Below are positions 54,405-63,416 of a stretch of 64,000 nt of DNA, piece by piece. The notes under the pieces are model-generated. The model saw nothing but the letters and a program-made list of their open reading frames with translations, did no database searches and was not told the DNA's origin. The position numbers and the translations under genes are program-made. Within the stretch, counting starts at the first letter, position 1. Each line of letters begins with the position of its first letter. The stretch is from JAHEEL01 sp963836085 (GTDB lineage Bacteria; Actinomycetota; Acidimicrobiia; Spongiisociales; UBA5794): the NCBI GenBank assembly GCA_963836085.1, contig CAWIHT010000013.1:180825-244824 (forward strand), written 5' to 3'.

Positions 54405-55004
54405 TCACAGCTTCGGCTTCCATTCGGGACGGGACTCCTCGAAGTGCTCGATCTCGTCGGCGTGCTCCATCGTCAGCGCGATGTGGTCGAGGCCGTTGAG
54501 GAGTCGATGCTTGACGGATGGGTCGATGTCGAACGAAGCGTGGAATTCGCCACACGTCACCGACTGGGCCAGCAGGTCGATCGTGACCTCGTTCGAAGGA
54601 TCGTCTGCGATGTCGGTGAGGGTTGCTACCTCTGCGTCGGTGAGGTCGATCGGTAGCAGTCCGACGTTGTAGGAGTTCCCGCGGAAGATGTCGGCGAACG
54701 ATGGGGCGATGATCGCCTGGAATCCGCGATCTTCGAGAGCCCACGGTGCGTGCTCTCTCGAAGACCCCGACCCGAAGTTCGGTCCGGAGACGAGCACGAC
54801 GGCGTCGTCATACTCCGCACGATTGAGGATGAAGTCCGGGTCGAGTTCACCTTCGGCGTCCTGGGCCCAATCCCAGAACAGGAACGGCCCGAAGCCGGAT
54901 CGTTCTACCCGCTTGAGGAACTGCTTGGGGATGATCTGGTCGGTGTCGACGTTGGCCCGGGGGAGTGGGGCCATCTGGCCGGCGATGACGGTGACAGGTT
55001 GCAT
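54405..55004 (-). CDS. leuD: 3-isopropylmalate dehydratase small subunit
   Basis: The 199-aa protein starts MQPVTVIAGQMAPLPRANVD and has VDTDQIIPKQFLKRVERSGFG, VSGPNFGSGSSREHAPWALE and IIAPSFADIFRGNSYNVGLL, all LeuD hallmarks. ATG 55004 overlaps the leuC TAA by one base. With LeuC it isomerises 2-isopropylmalate to 3-isopropylmalate in leucine synthesis. Confidence 0.95.
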   Translation of the reverse strand: MQPVTVIAGQMAPLPRANVDTDQIIPKQFLKRVERSGFGPFLFWDWAQDAEGELDPDFILNRAEYDDAVVLVSGPNFGSGSSREHAPWALEDRGFQAIIAPSFADIFRGNSYNVGLLPIDLTDAEVATLTDIADDPSNEVTIDLLAQSVTCGEFHASFDIDPSVKHRLLNGLDHIALTMEHADEIEHFEESRPEWKPKL

Positions 55005-56410
55005 TAGGACCACTCCCGGATGTCGACGAAATGGCCTTCGATCGCGGCAGCGGCGGCCATGGCGGGGCTGACCAGGTGGGTGCGGCCGTCCCGGCCCTGG
55101 CGGCCTTCGAAGTTGCGGTTCGAGGTCGAGGCGCAACGCTCTCCGGGCTGCAGCACATCCGGGTTCATCGCGAGGCACATCGAGCACCCGGCATCTCGCC
55201 ACTCGAAGCCGGCATCGATGAAGATCCGATCGAGGCCTTCTTCCTCCGCTTGGAGTTTCACGAGCCCGGACCCGGGCACCACCATCGCCCGAACACCTTC
55301 GGCCACCTGCCTTCCCGCTACGACAGCGGATGCAGCGCGGAGGTCTTCGATTCGGGCGTTGGTGCATGACCCGAGGAACACGACATCGATGTCGATATCC
55401 GTTATCGGCGTTCCGGCCTCGAGGTCCATGTAGACGAGCGCCCGCTCGGCGGCGTCCCGGTCGAGCGGATCATCGAACGACTCCGGGTCGGGGACGGCGG
55501 CTCCGACCGGGATGGTCTGCGACGGGTTGGTGCCCCACGAGACGTACGGCGTCAGTTCGGAGGCGTCGATGACGACTTCGGTATCGAACGAGGCACCCGG
55601 GTCGGTCGAAAGCGTCCTCCAGTAGGCGAGCGCTTCGTCCCACTCAGCGCCGGAGGGGGCGTATGGGCGGCCCTTGAGGTAGGCGAACGTGGTCTCGTCC
55701 GGGGCGATCAGGCCAGCGCGAGCACCGGCCTCGATCGACATATTGCAGACGGTCATCCGCCCTTCCATCGACATGTCCTCGAACACGGACCCGCGGTACT
55801 CGACGACGTGTCCGCCACCGCCGTTGAAGCCGATGCGAGCGATGATCCCGAGGATGACATCCTTCGGCGTAACCCCGGCGGGGAGGTCCCCGTCGACGGT
55901 GATCGACATCGATTTCGGTCGCCGCTGCGGCATGGTCTGGGTCGCCAGCACATGCTCGACCTCGGACGTGCCGATCCCGAACGCCAGGGAACCGAAGGCG
56001 CCGTGCGTGGCTGTATGCGAGTCGCCACAGACGATCGTTGCCCCGGGTTGGGTGAGTCCCTGTTCGGGGCCGATCACATGGACGATGCCGGAGCGAGGGT
56101 CGTTAATGTCGAAGAGCGTCACGCCGGTCCGCTCGCAGTTGGCGATCAGTGTGTCGATCTGCTTCTTCGACAGGGGGTCGAGGATTCCGAGCGCACGGTC
56201 GGCCGTCGGTACACCGTGATCAATGGTGGCGAGCGTCAGGTCGGGTCGATGCACCGGTCGGCCGGACATCTCAAGAGCCTCGAAGGCTTGTGGCGATGTG
56301 ACTTCGTGGACGAGGTGAAGATCTACGAAGAGGAGATCGATGCCGTCGTCCTCGGTTCGAACGACATGGTCGTCCCAGATCTTCTCGTAGAGGGTGCGCG
56401 AGGTGTTCAT
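55004..56410 (-). CDS. leuC: 3-isopropylmalate dehydratase large subunit
   Basis: The 468-aa protein from ATG 56410 (MNTSRTLYEKIWDDHVV) has the aconitase-family features VHEVTSPQAFEAL, CGDSHTATHGAFGSLAFGIG and the three [4Fe-4S] ligand cysteines in VFLGSCTNARIEDL and DAGCSMCLAMNPD. The length fits LeuC (about 470). The frame extends to 56452, but the residues before ATG 56410 are not LeuC-like. Confidence 0.95.
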   Translation of the reverse strand: MNTSRTLYEKIWDDHVVRTEDDGIDLLFVDLHLVHEVTSPQAFEALEMSGRPVHRPDLTLATIDHGVPTADRALGILDPLSKKQIDTLIANCERTGVTLFDINDPRSGIVHVIGPEQGLTQPGATIVCGDSHTATHGAFGSLAFGIGTSEVEHVLATQTMPQRRPKSMSITVDGDLPAGVTPKDVILGIIARIGFNGGGGHVVEYRGSVFEDMSMEGRMTVCNMSIEAGARAGLIAPDETTFAYLKGRPYAPSGAEWDEALAYWRTLSTDPGASFDTEVVIDASELTPYVSWGTNPSQTIPVGAAVPDPESFDDPLDRDAAERALVYMDLEAGTPITDIDIDVVFLGSCTNARIEDLRAASAVVAGRQVAEGVRAMVVPGSGLVKLQAEEEGLDRIFIDAGFEWRDAGCSMCLAMNPDVLQPGERCASTSNRNFEGRQGRDGRTHLVSPAMAAAAAIEGHFVDIREWS

Positions 56411-56540
56411 AGTTCGGTGCAGGTTAGGGAGTCGAGCGCGGTTGACAGACACCTACTCCAAGAAGCCACGCCCGAACGCGGCATGGCCCCAGCCGATGGA
56501 GAGACGCGTCGCACGAGCGGTCGGCGGTACGCTCTCCCAG

Positions 56541-57086
56541 ATGCCGATTCTGCTCGCGCTCGTGCTCTCTGTTGTGCTCGGCGCCCCGTTCGGGGAGGCC
56601 GAGGCGCGTGCGCTCGAGGTCGACGCCGGCATGACGATCGAGGTATCGGTCGCGGTCGACAGTGGGCGGTCAGCGGTCCTGGCGAGGACGGTGGCGTTCG
56701 CCGGCGAACTCCCTCCCGTCGCTCTCGTCGACCAGGGGGACGGCCGGTGGGTTGGCGTCCTTCGTTTCTCCGGGCGTGAAGATGTGCAGGTGGCGTTTGA
56801 GGCCATCAAGCCCGATGGTTCGAGCGACATCTCGGAACTTTCGACGCTCACCGGCCTCGGTGTTGATCCTGCGGTGGTGTCGCCGACCCGACCAACTGTT
56901 CCGCCCGCACAGGAGCCTGGTCCCAACTGGTGGCTGATCGGGGGGATCGCGGCGGGGGTCGCTGCGTTTGGGCTGCTGCTCTGGTGGGTGCTGTCCGGGT
57001 CGGTTGACAAACGGTCGATTAATGCCGACAATACGGCAGATGTCGACCAAACCGACGGAGAGCCCGACACCGCGCCCGAAGTCTGA
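56541..57086 (+). CDS. Membrane-anchored extracytoplasmic protein of unknown function
   Basis: The 181-aa protein has a signal peptide (MPILLALVLSVVLGAPFGEA), a beta-rich outer domain (IEVSVAVDSGRSAVLARTVA, GRWVGVLRFSGREDVQVAFE), a Pro-rich stretch and a C-terminal helix (WWLIGGIAAGVAAFGLLLWWV) with a short acidic tail. I do not recognise a family. It is divergent from leuC and overlaps the next regulator gene by 47 bases, so coexpression is likely. Confidence 0.6.
   Translation: MPILLALVLSVVLGAPFGEAEARALEVDAGMTIEVSVAVDSGRSAVLARTVAFAGELPPVALVDQGDGRWVGVLRFSGREDVQVAFEAIKPDGSSDISELSTLTGLGVDPAVVSPTRPTVPPAQEPGPNWWLIGGIAAGVAAFGLLLWWVLSGSVDKRSINADNTADVDQTDGEPDTAPEV
57004..57034 (+). promoter_or_regulatory. 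Candidate internal promoter for a leaderless ArsR-like mRNA
   Basis: TTGACA at 57004-57009 and CAATAC at 57029-57034 lie inside the end of the preceding gene. The second element ends 5 bases before ATG 57040, the spacing expected if transcription starts at the start codon. No ribosome-binding site precedes that ATG. Confidence 0.35.
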
Positions 57087-57636
57087 GTCCGGTGAACTCG
57101 ACTACGAGATAGCCGACGAGGTTCAGGCCGACACACCCGAGGCACTGAAGGCACTCGCCGACGGGACCCGGCTCGCCATCCTCGATCTTCTCCTCGAACG
57201 GGCTGCGACGACGAGTCATGTGGCCGAAGCGCTCGGCAAGCCGAAGGGGACCGTCGGCTACCACCTGAAGGTGCTCGAGAAGTGCGGCCTTATCCGGATC
57301 GTCCGTAGCCGCCAGGTGCGAGCCCTGACCGAGAAGTACTACGGCCGCACGGGTCGCACGATCATCATGTCGAGTTCCGGGCCGATCCAGGATCCGCTCT
57401 TCATCGTCCGCGACGCGCTCAGCGACGTGCAGATCGTCGAAGGCGAACCCCTCCCGATGTTCACCGCTCGCCGTGCCCGCATCCCTGAGTCGAGGGCCCT
57501 CGAGTTCGCGTCGATGTTGGCCGCGTTGGCTGCCGAGTTTGCGTCGGAGCCGCGAACGGGGGAGCGGACCTACGGACTGATCGCCGGTGTCTTCCCAACT
57601 GGCCTGCCGATGCTCGGTCCAGAGGACGATGCATGA
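57040..57636 (+). CDS. ArsR-type helix-turn-helix regulator
   Basis: The 198-aa protein has a winged helix (LKALADGTRLAILDLLLERA, TTSHVAEALGKPKGTVGYHL, KVLEKCGLIRIVRSRQVRAL) followed by a roughly 110-residue domain with EKYYGRTGRTI. This fits ArsR/DUF5937-type regulators with a ligand domain. It overlaps the MFS gene start by 4 bases, so it probably controls that transporter. Start ATG 57040 lacks a ribosome-binding site; ATG 57022 is an alternative. Confidence 0.8.
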   Translation: MSTKPTESPTPRPKSESGELDYEIADEVQADTPEALKALADGTRLAILDLLLERAATTSHVAEALGKPKGTVGYHLKVLEKCGLIRIVRSRQVRALTEKYYGRTGRTIIMSSSGPIQDPLFIVRDALSDVQIVEGEPLPMFTARRARIPESRALEFASMLAALAAEFASEPRTGERTYGLIAGVFPTGLPMLGPEDDA

Positions 57637-59090
57637 CCACGGGCGAGTCCGAGAAGAAGCCAAAGGTCCCGCTCGGCGCCAACTACTGGAAGCTGTGGTC
57701 GTCGTCGGTGGTCTCGAACCTCGGCGACGGTGTCGCCCAGATCGCCTATCCGTGGCTCGCGTCGGCCGTCACCCGCAACCCCGTCCTCATCGCGCTGATC
57801 GCGGTCGTGCAGCGTCTGCCGTGGTTGCTGTTCTCGCTGCCCGCGGGGGTCATCACCGACCGGGTCGATCGCCGGAAGTTGATGCTGTCGATGAACGTGT
57901 TCCGCACCGTCATCACGATGGTGGTCGCCTTGGTCGTCTTCGGACAGTCGTCGACGCTGCCGTCCCCAGACGAGATAGCGGGAGGCCTCGACCTCGACAC
58001 CAACTGGATCATTTACGTGACGCTGGTCATCGCGGCGTTGCTGTTCGGCATGGCCGAGGTGCTCTACGACAACGCAGCGCAGACGATTCTGCCGGCAGTT
58101 GTCCAACCGGAGGCGCTCGAACGCGCGAACGGCAACCTCTGGGGTGCCGAGATGGTGATGAACAGCTTCGTTGGTCCGCCCCTCGGTAGCGTGCTCATCG
58201 GCGTCGCGTTCGCGTTGCCGTTCTTCTTCGACGCAGGAACGTTCGCGGTATCTGCGGCCCTGTTGCTCCTCGTCGTAGGGACGTTCACCGTCGACCGCTC
58301 GGAGGAGGAACTCGCGGCCAAGGTCGACTGGTGGGGCGAGATCAAGGAGGGCGTGAGGTGGCTGTGGCATCACCCCCTGCTGCGCCCAATGGCCATCATC
58401 CTTGGCTGCCTCAACGCGCTGGGTTCGCTGGTCTTCGCCACCCTGGTGCTTTTCGCCCAGGAGGTCCTCGGCGTTACCGCCTTTGTGTTCGCGATCCTCG
58501 GAGCCGCCGGCGCCATCGGTGGCGTCCTCGGGAGCGTGCTCTCGCCGCGCATCTCGAAGCTGCTCGGCAGCGGCACGTCCCTCTACGCCACGTTCATCGC
58601 GGCATTCGTCACCTCGGTCATCATCGGCCTGACGAGCAACTGGATCGTGGTGTTCATCAACTTCGGGATCTTCTCCTTCACGGCCGTGCTCTGGAACGTC
58701 ATCACGGTCTCGCTGCGTCAGACGATCATCCCCGACCATCTGCTCGGCCGGGTGAACTCGGTGTACCGGTTCTTCGCATGGGGGATGATGCCGATCGGGC
58801 TCGCGGCCGGTGGCCTGATCGTTGCCTTCGTCGAGGGCGCCGGCGGATCACGTGAACTGGCGCTCCGGATGCCGTGGTTCGTGGCAGCTGCTGCCTATGT
58901 GGTGCTGTTTATCTACGCGGCTCCGAAGCTCACCACCGCCAAGATCGAGGCTGCGAGGGAGGAGGGCATCGCAGCCAAGACGGCCGACAGCGAACTCCCA
59001 TCGGATGACGCAGCAGAGATCGGGAGGGAGGCCATCTCCGAGACCGGTCTCCCTGGTGCGGTCCCGCCCGAACCGGACGACGACGCCTAG
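57633..59090 (+). CDS. MFS transporter
   Basis: The 485-aa protein has 12 hydrophobic segments and the MFS_3/enterobactin-exporter style: NYWKLWSSSVVSNLGDGVAQ, FSLPAGVITDRVDRRKLMLS, VQPEALERANGNLWGAEMVM, and LRQTIIPDHLLGRVNSVYRF. Probably a drug or metabolite exporter. ATG 57633 overlaps the regulator stop (ATGA). Convergent with the HAD gene, overlapping by 4 bases. Confidence 0.9.
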   Translation: MTTGESEKKPKVPLGANYWKLWSSSVVSNLGDGVAQIAYPWLASAVTRNPVLIALIAVVQRLPWLLFSLPAGVITDRVDRRKLMLSMNVFRTVITMVVALVVFGQSSTLPSPDEIAGGLDLDTNWIIYVTLVIAALLFGMAEVLYDNAAQTILPAVVQPEALERANGNLWGAEMVMNSFVGPPLGSVLIGVAFALPFFFDAGTFAVSAALLLLVVGTFTVDRSEEELAAKVDWWGEIKEGVRWLWHHPLLRPMAIILGCLNALGSLVFATLVLFAQEVLGVTAFVFAILGAAGAIGGVLGSVLSPRISKLLGSGTSLYATFIAAFVTSVIIGLTSNWIVVFINFGIFSFTAVLWNVITVSLRQTIIPDHLLGRVNSVYRFFAWGMMPIGLAAGGLIVAFVEGAGGSRELALRMPWFVAAAAYVVLFIYAAPKLTTAKIEAAREEGIAAKTADSELPSDDAAEIGREAISETGLPGAVPPEPDDDA

Positions 59091-59869
59091 GCGCGAGACT
59101 TCCGCTTGAGCAGAGCGACGGCAGCAGCGAGGGCGACGGCCGAGAGGGCAACGGCGGCCCCGGTGAGCGGAGATGGACGAGGGATCGCGGGACCGACGGT
59201 CACTGGACGCTGGAATTCGAGGATCGGCCATTTGCGTTCCTCGGCGATGGCACGCAGTTCCTTCTCCGGATTCACGACGACGGGGTTCCCGACGGCCTCG
59301 AGCATCGGCAGGTCGGTGATCGAATCCGAGTAGGCGAACGAACCCTCGAGGTCGATGTCTGTGGTGCTGGCCAGCTTCTCCATGGCCTCGGCCTTGCCAG
59401 GACCCATGGCATACACGTCCACCTCGGGCAGATAGCGACCCTGGGCATCGGTCTTCACCTTCGTTGCGATGACCTCGCTCACACCGATGTACTCGGAGAT
59501 CGGCCGCACGATCTCCTCTGGGCTCGCCGAGATGATGATCACCCGGCGTCCCCTGCGAGCGTGCTCATCGATGAGGAAGAGCGCCTCGGCGTACACGAGG
59601 GGTTCGGCAACATCGGCAAGGGTCTCGCGGACGAGTTGTTCGATCTCGTCGCGCTGCCACCCGGCGATCAGGTGGAGCAGTTCGTCGCGGGCCCGTTCGA
59701 GTTGGTCCGCGTCTGCGCCAAACAGGAGATAGAAGACCTGGGCGAGTCCCATTCGTGCGAGTGCCTTGCGGCCGAGGAACCCCGCCTTGTAGAGGGGCCT
59801 GCCGAACGCGAGCGTGGACGACTTGGCAATGACCGTTTTGTCGAGATCGAAGAAGGCTGCCTGCTGCAT
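59087..59869 (-). CDS. HAD-IB family phosphatase with a C-terminal membrane helix
   Basis: The 260-aa protein has the HAD nucleophile motif FFDLDKTVIAKSS, motif II IIISASPEEIVRPISEYIG, a Lys motif (GKAEAMEKLA) and motif IV SFAYSDSITDLPMLEAVGNP. The SerB-like HAD-IB branch fits. A final helix (GAAVALSAVALAAAVALLK) may anchor it. In mycobacteria a similar HAD gene (Rv3661) stands next to the tad genes, as here. Confidence 0.88.
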   Translation of the reverse strand: MQQAAFFDLDKTVIAKSSTLAFGRPLYKAGFLGRKALARMGLAQVFYLLFGADADQLERARDELLHLIAGWQRDEIEQLVRETLADVAEPLVYAEALFLIDEHARRGRRVIIISASPEEIVRPISEYIGVSEVIATKVKTDAQGRYLPEVDVYAMGPGKAEAMEKLASTTDIDLEGSFAYSDSITDLPMLEAVGNPVVVNPEKELRAIAEERKWPILEFQRPVTVGPAIPRPSPLTGAAVALSAVALAAAVALLKRKSRA

Positions 59870-59980
59870 CACGTTCGAGTGTATCGGCAGAATGTGGTGG
59901 CGACGTGACCGTGAATCGAAGGTCTTGAAACACCTGGCTCCGCGTCATACGGTGCGCGGAGTCGTCACAGGGAGTTGGGA

Positions 59981-60526
59981 ATGCCGGCGCTCGCTATCTG
60001 GTCGCCGGAGGACGAGGTTCTTGGCGCCGTCGCCCCGCTTGCACTCGCTGCGGCCGCCGGTACCGCCCTGGTGGTCGATCTCGACCCTGAAGGACCCCGC
60101 TATCCCGGAGGTGTGACCCTGGCGAGCCTCGTCGAAGACGGCCCGACACGGGCCGATCTCGCTCCGCAGCGGCGTGGCGTCGCAATCGTGAGCAACGGCG
60201 GAGTCGATCCACATGAAGCCGAAGAGGTTCTTCACGCGCTGATCGAGGGCTGGCCGGCCGTCGTGTTCCGGCTGCCATCGGATCACGTGGGCGATGGCAG
60301 TGCGATCCCGGTTCTTCCTCTTGTCCCTGGCGCGTTGACGCGGAGACCCACCGGGGCAGCGGTGTACCAGCGATCCGCTTGGCGGGTGCAGATACCGGCC
60401 GGTGGGGTGGTACTCCCGCGGCCGGCCGCGGGCACGATCGGAGGGCTCCTCTCGGGTCGAGCGCCGCATCCGGGTGACCGCTGGATCCGTGCATGGAGAA
60501 CGGTGTGGAGCCAGTCGTGGGTGTGA
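59981..60526 (+). CDS. Tad-locus hypothetical protein in the position of Rv3660c
   Basis: The 181-aa protein starts at ATG 59981 with GGGAG six bases upstream. It has an N-terminal WSPEDEVLGAVAPLALAAAA, then VVDLDPEGPRYPGGVTLASL and VAIVSNGGVDPHEAEEVL. Its position before cpaF matches the septum-site/CpaE-like gene of actinobacterial tad loci, but the P-loop is missing and it is about half the usual length. The function is uncertain. Confidence 0.6.
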   Translation: MPALAIWSPEDEVLGAVAPLALAAAAGTALVVDLDPEGPRYPGGVTLASLVEDGPTRADLAPQRRGVAIVSNGGVDPHEAEEVLHALIEGWPAVVFRLPSDHVGDGSAIPVLPLVPGALTRRPTGAAVYQRSAWRVQIPAGGVVLPRPAAGTIGGLLSGRAPHPGDRWIRAWRTVWSQSWV

Positions 60527-61578
60527 CCGACCGGATCGTTCGGAGTCTTCTCGAGTCTGACGTGCCGCTCGAGCGCGGGGCGCTGACCGCGGCGGCGACC
60601 GCCATCATTTCCGATGTCGCCCCGCTGGCTGACTCCGACGATATTGCTGATGCCGTGGATGCCCTTGCGGGACTCGGTCCCGTCGAACGCTTGCTCCGCG
60701 ATCCGGAGGTGACCGACGTACTCGTGAATGGTCCGTCCGAGGTGTGGGTCGAACGACGTGGACGTCTCGAACGGAGCGACGTCGGCTTCGTTGACGATCG
60801 GGCGATTGTTGCAGCCGTCGAGCGGGTGATTGCGCCCCTTGGCCTCAGAATCGACCGGGCGAGCCCTGCCGTCGATGCCCGCTTGCCGGACGGTTCGCGA
60901 CTCCATGCCGTCATTCCGCCCGCTTCTGTCGACGGACCGATCGTTGCCGTGCGTCGCTTCTCGGAGGCCGTGACCGACCTGGCTGCCCTGGTCGGAGCAG
61001 GTGGGATCACGGTGGATGGCGCCGAGGTTCTGCGAGGTTCGGTCGCGAACCGGATGAATCTGCTGGTTGCCGGAGGCACGGGTGCCGGCAAGACCACGCT
61101 TCTCAACGTCCTCTCAAAGGAGATCGACCCGTCCGAGCGAACCGTGACGGTCGAGGATGCGGCGGAACTCAAGCTCGAGGGACATGTTGTCCGACTCGAG
61201 GCCCGCCCTCCGAATGCAGAGGGTGCCGGCGAGATCAGGCTTCGAGCACTGCTGCGCCACGCGCTCCGCCTCCGACCCGACCGGATCGTGGTCGGCGAAG
61301 TGAGAGGACCGGAGGCGCTCGACATGATCCAGGCGATGAGCACCGGCCACGACGGATCCATGTCGACGATCCACGCCAATGGACCCGAGGAGGCGTTGTG
61401 GCGACTCGAGAGTCTGGCGGGAACGGCGGACACCGGGGCATCCCCTGACACGGTCCGCAGACAGATCCGCTCAGCCGTTGACCGTGTGATCTTCGTCGCT
61501 CGTCGGCCCGAGGCCCGTGTCGTCGCGTCGATCAGCGATGTCAGTCCGGAGGGGGTCGAGGAGATCTACGCATGCTGA
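60523..61578 (+). CDS. cpaF: TadA/CpaF pilus assembly ATPase
   Basis: The 351-aa secretion ATPase has the N-terminal LLRDPEVTDVLVNGPSEVWV, Walker A VAGGTGAGKTTLLNVLS, the Asp box TVTVEDAAELKL, Walker B RLRPDRIVVGEVRGPEALDM and the His box MSTGHDGSMSTIHAN. GTG 60523 overlaps the upstream stop; ATG 60493 is an alternative. It powers Flp/Tad pilus assembly. Confidence 0.93.
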   Translation: MTDRIVRSLLESDVPLERGALTAAATAIISDVAPLADSDDIADAVDALAGLGPVERLLRDPEVTDVLVNGPSEVWVERRGRLERSDVGFVDDRAIVAAVERVIAPLGLRIDRASPAVDARLPDGSRLHAVIPPASVDGPIVAVRRFSEAVTDLAALVGAGGITVDGAEVLRGSVANRMNLLVAGGTGAGKTTLLNVLSKEIDPSERTVTVEDAAELKLEGHVVRLEARPPNAEGAGEIRLRALLRHALRLRPDRIVVGEVRGPEALDMIQAMSTGHDGSMSTIHANGPEEALWRLESLAGTADTGASPDTVRRQIRSAVDRVIFVARRPEARVVASISDVSPEGVEEIYAC

Positions 61579-62249
61579 TCGCCGTTCTCCTCGCAGGGGG
61601 GCTCGCACTGGGCGTTCATCCGGCGGTGCTTGGGCTTGCAGCGCTCGCTGCGATCGAGCCGCGGCTGATTCTGGCCGGAGCCGCGGTCTGGGCGGTTGTC
61701 CACGCGATGCGGCGCCGTCGGCATCGGCTCACTCCCGACGATGAGGCGACCTACTTCCGGGCCCTGTCGTCTGAGTTGAGGGCAGGGGCCTCGCTGCGTG
61801 GAGCCCTCGGCGAGGCGGTAGATCGTGTGCCCGCTCTGTCGTTGAGCCGCGCGGTCCGGTATGCATCGGCCGGCGTTCCGATGACCGAAATAGCGGATAT
61901 CGTCGAGGTCCAGTTCCCGGAGAACGGACGGCTCGCGGGAGCAGCATTCCGGCTCAGCGACTGGTCCGGTGCCCAGGTCGCGGACACGTTCGCTGGACTC
62001 GCCGACCGAGCATCGGCCTCGGCCGAACTGGCACGGGAACGCAGAGCCGCGACCGCTCAGGCCCGTATGTCTGCGATCGTGATCGGGATCGCGCCCGTTG
62101 CCTTTGCTGCGCTCCTGCTCGCCACGGGGAGAGGCGCAGGACTCGTAGATCACGGTTGGATCGGAGTGCTGATTCTTGGTGCCGGTCTGACGCTCGAAGT
62201 GCTTGGTCTCCTCGTCGTGGCGCTGATCATCCGGCGGGCAAATCGATGA
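61572..62249 (+). CDS. tadB: TadB-like pilus platform protein
   Basis: The 225-aa protein has N- and C-terminal helices and the T2SSF domain (ALSSELRAGASLRGALGEAV, AAFRLSDWSGAQVADTFAGL, ARERRAATAQARMSAIVIGI). It starts within the end of cpaF (7-base overlap). It forms the inner-membrane platform of the Tad pilus. Confidence 0.85.
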   Translation: MLIAVLLAGGLALGVHPAVLGLAALAAIEPRLILAGAAVWAVVHAMRRRRHRLTPDDEATYFRALSSELRAGASLRGALGEAVDRVPALSLSRAVRYASAGVPMTEIADIVEVQFPENGRLAGAAFRLSDWSGAQVADTFAGLADRASASAELARERRAATAQARMSAIVIGIAPVAFAALLLATGRGAGLVDHGWIGVLILGAGLTLEVLGLLVVALIIRRANR

Positions 62250-62827
62250 TGATGCTGGCAGCGGCAGGCTTCTGCGGTGCGCTGCTGTTCGGAAGATGGA
62301 AGGTTGCCGCCGTTGCCGGGTCCGTCCTGCTCGTGACTGCGGCTCCGTCCGTCGCCGTCGTTGGAGCGCTGGTTGTGGGCATCGGCGCGGCGCTGCGGGT
62401 AGCCCTCCGGCCCCTGGCGGATGACGACGATGATGCGCTCCTCGCCGAACTTGCAGCGCTTGGCCTCACCGCCGGCCTGACGTTTCCAGCGGCCATCGAC
62501 GCGGCAACGAAGGCCGTGCCAGGAGAAGCTTCGGACCGGCTGCGGCGAGCCGGAAGGACCGCAGCTGGCCGTGACGACGACCCGGTTGGTGATCCGGGCC
62601 TCTTCGTCGTTGCCCGTCGGGCGCTCGCCACGGGAGCGTCGCTGCTGCCCGCTGTAGCCGGCTACGCGACGGCGCTGCGCGACGAAGAACGGTCGCGCCG
62701 GCTCGCTGCTGCCCGCCGACTCCCGGTGAAGCTTCTCTTCCCCCTCGCCCTCCTGATCCTCCCCGGATTTCTGATTCTGACGATCGGTCCGGCTCTTCTC
62801 GGGAGTCTGGAACGCCTTGGCCTCTGA
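62246..62827 (+). CDS. tadC: TadC-like pilus platform protein
   Basis: The 193-aa protein starts MMMLAAAGFCGALLFGRWKV and has a T2SSF-like middle (ALLAELAALGLTAGLTFPAA, ARRALATGASLLPAVAGYAT, LRDEERSRRLAAARRLPVKL) and a C-terminal helix. It overlaps tadB by 4 bases. Such proteins pair with TadB in the membrane platform. Confidence 0.8.
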   Translation: MMMLAAAGFCGALLFGRWKVAAVAGSVLLVTAAPSVAVVGALVVGIGAALRVALRPLADDDDDALLAELAALGLTAGLTFPAAIDAATKAVPGEASDRLRRAGRTAAGRDDDPVGDPGLFVVARRALATGASLLPAVAGYATALRDEERSRRLAAARRLPVKLLFPLALLILPGFLILTIGPALLGSLERLGL

Positions 62828-62872
62828 CTTCCCACCGCTCCGGCCGGAAGCCGGTCACCGAAAGGAATAGGA

Positions 62873-63058
62873 ATGCGCCACTTCATTTACGACGAACGGG
62901 GGCAGGCCACCGCGGAATACGCCTTGGTCATCGTTGCCGCTGCGGCGGTCGCCCTTGCCCTCATCATTTGGGCGACATCCACCGATCTGCTGCCGTCCTT
63001 CTTCAGCACCGTTCTCAAGAAGGTCACCTCGGTGGCAAACGGGGCATCGCTCGGGTGA
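62873..63058 (+). CDS. Flp-like/DUF4244 pilin
   Basis: The 61-aa protein has the prepilin-like GQATAEYALVIVAAAAVALA with the conserved Glu after the processing Gly, and a short helix end. It fits the DUF4244 or Flp class of mycobacterial tad loci (Rv3656c position). AAAGGAA precedes ATG 62873. GTGA overlaps tadE. Confidence 0.85.
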   Translation: MRHFIYDERGQATAEYALVIVAAAAVALALIIWATSTDLLPSFFSTVLKKVTSVANGASLG

Positions 63059-63416
63059 GCGAGCGGGGGAGTGCCGTCGTCGAGTTCGCGCTCGTGATTC
63101 CGCTCGTGCTGGCGCTGGTGCTGGGCCTCGTCGAGGTTGCCCTCGTCGCCCGGACCCAACTCGAGGTCGTCAACTCGGCCCGAGAGGGAGCGAGGGAGGC
63201 CGCGGCATCCCCCGATCCCGCAGATGCGGTCCGCGCAGCGCGAGCAGCACTCGGCGGCAGCGGCGGTTCAGCGCGCGTATCTCGGTGCGTCGTCCCGATG
63301 TTGTTGGCGAGCGTGCCGAGGTCAAGGTGACGCTGCCCTATCGGGTGGCGGCACCGTTCTTCGGTGGTGTTGCCGTGGAGATCGTGGCACGTGCCTCGAT
63401 GAGGGTGGAACGGTGA
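63055..63416 (+). CDS. tadE: TadE-like pseudopilin (one frameshift)
   Basis: The product begins VSERGSAVVEFALVIPLVLA, the TadE signature, followed by VARTQLEVVNSAREGAREAA. A single-base shift near 63276 moves the frame; the rest (SVRRPDVVGERAEVKVTLPY, VEIVARASMRVER) is in another frame and ends at TGA 63414-63416. Full length would be about 120 aa. Minor pilin assembly factor. Confidence 0.8.

Noticed and set aside
57570..58739. 389-codon frame antisense to the MFS transporter
   Set aside because: Very His/Arg/Asp-rich shadow; the MFS frame is intact with 12 helices.
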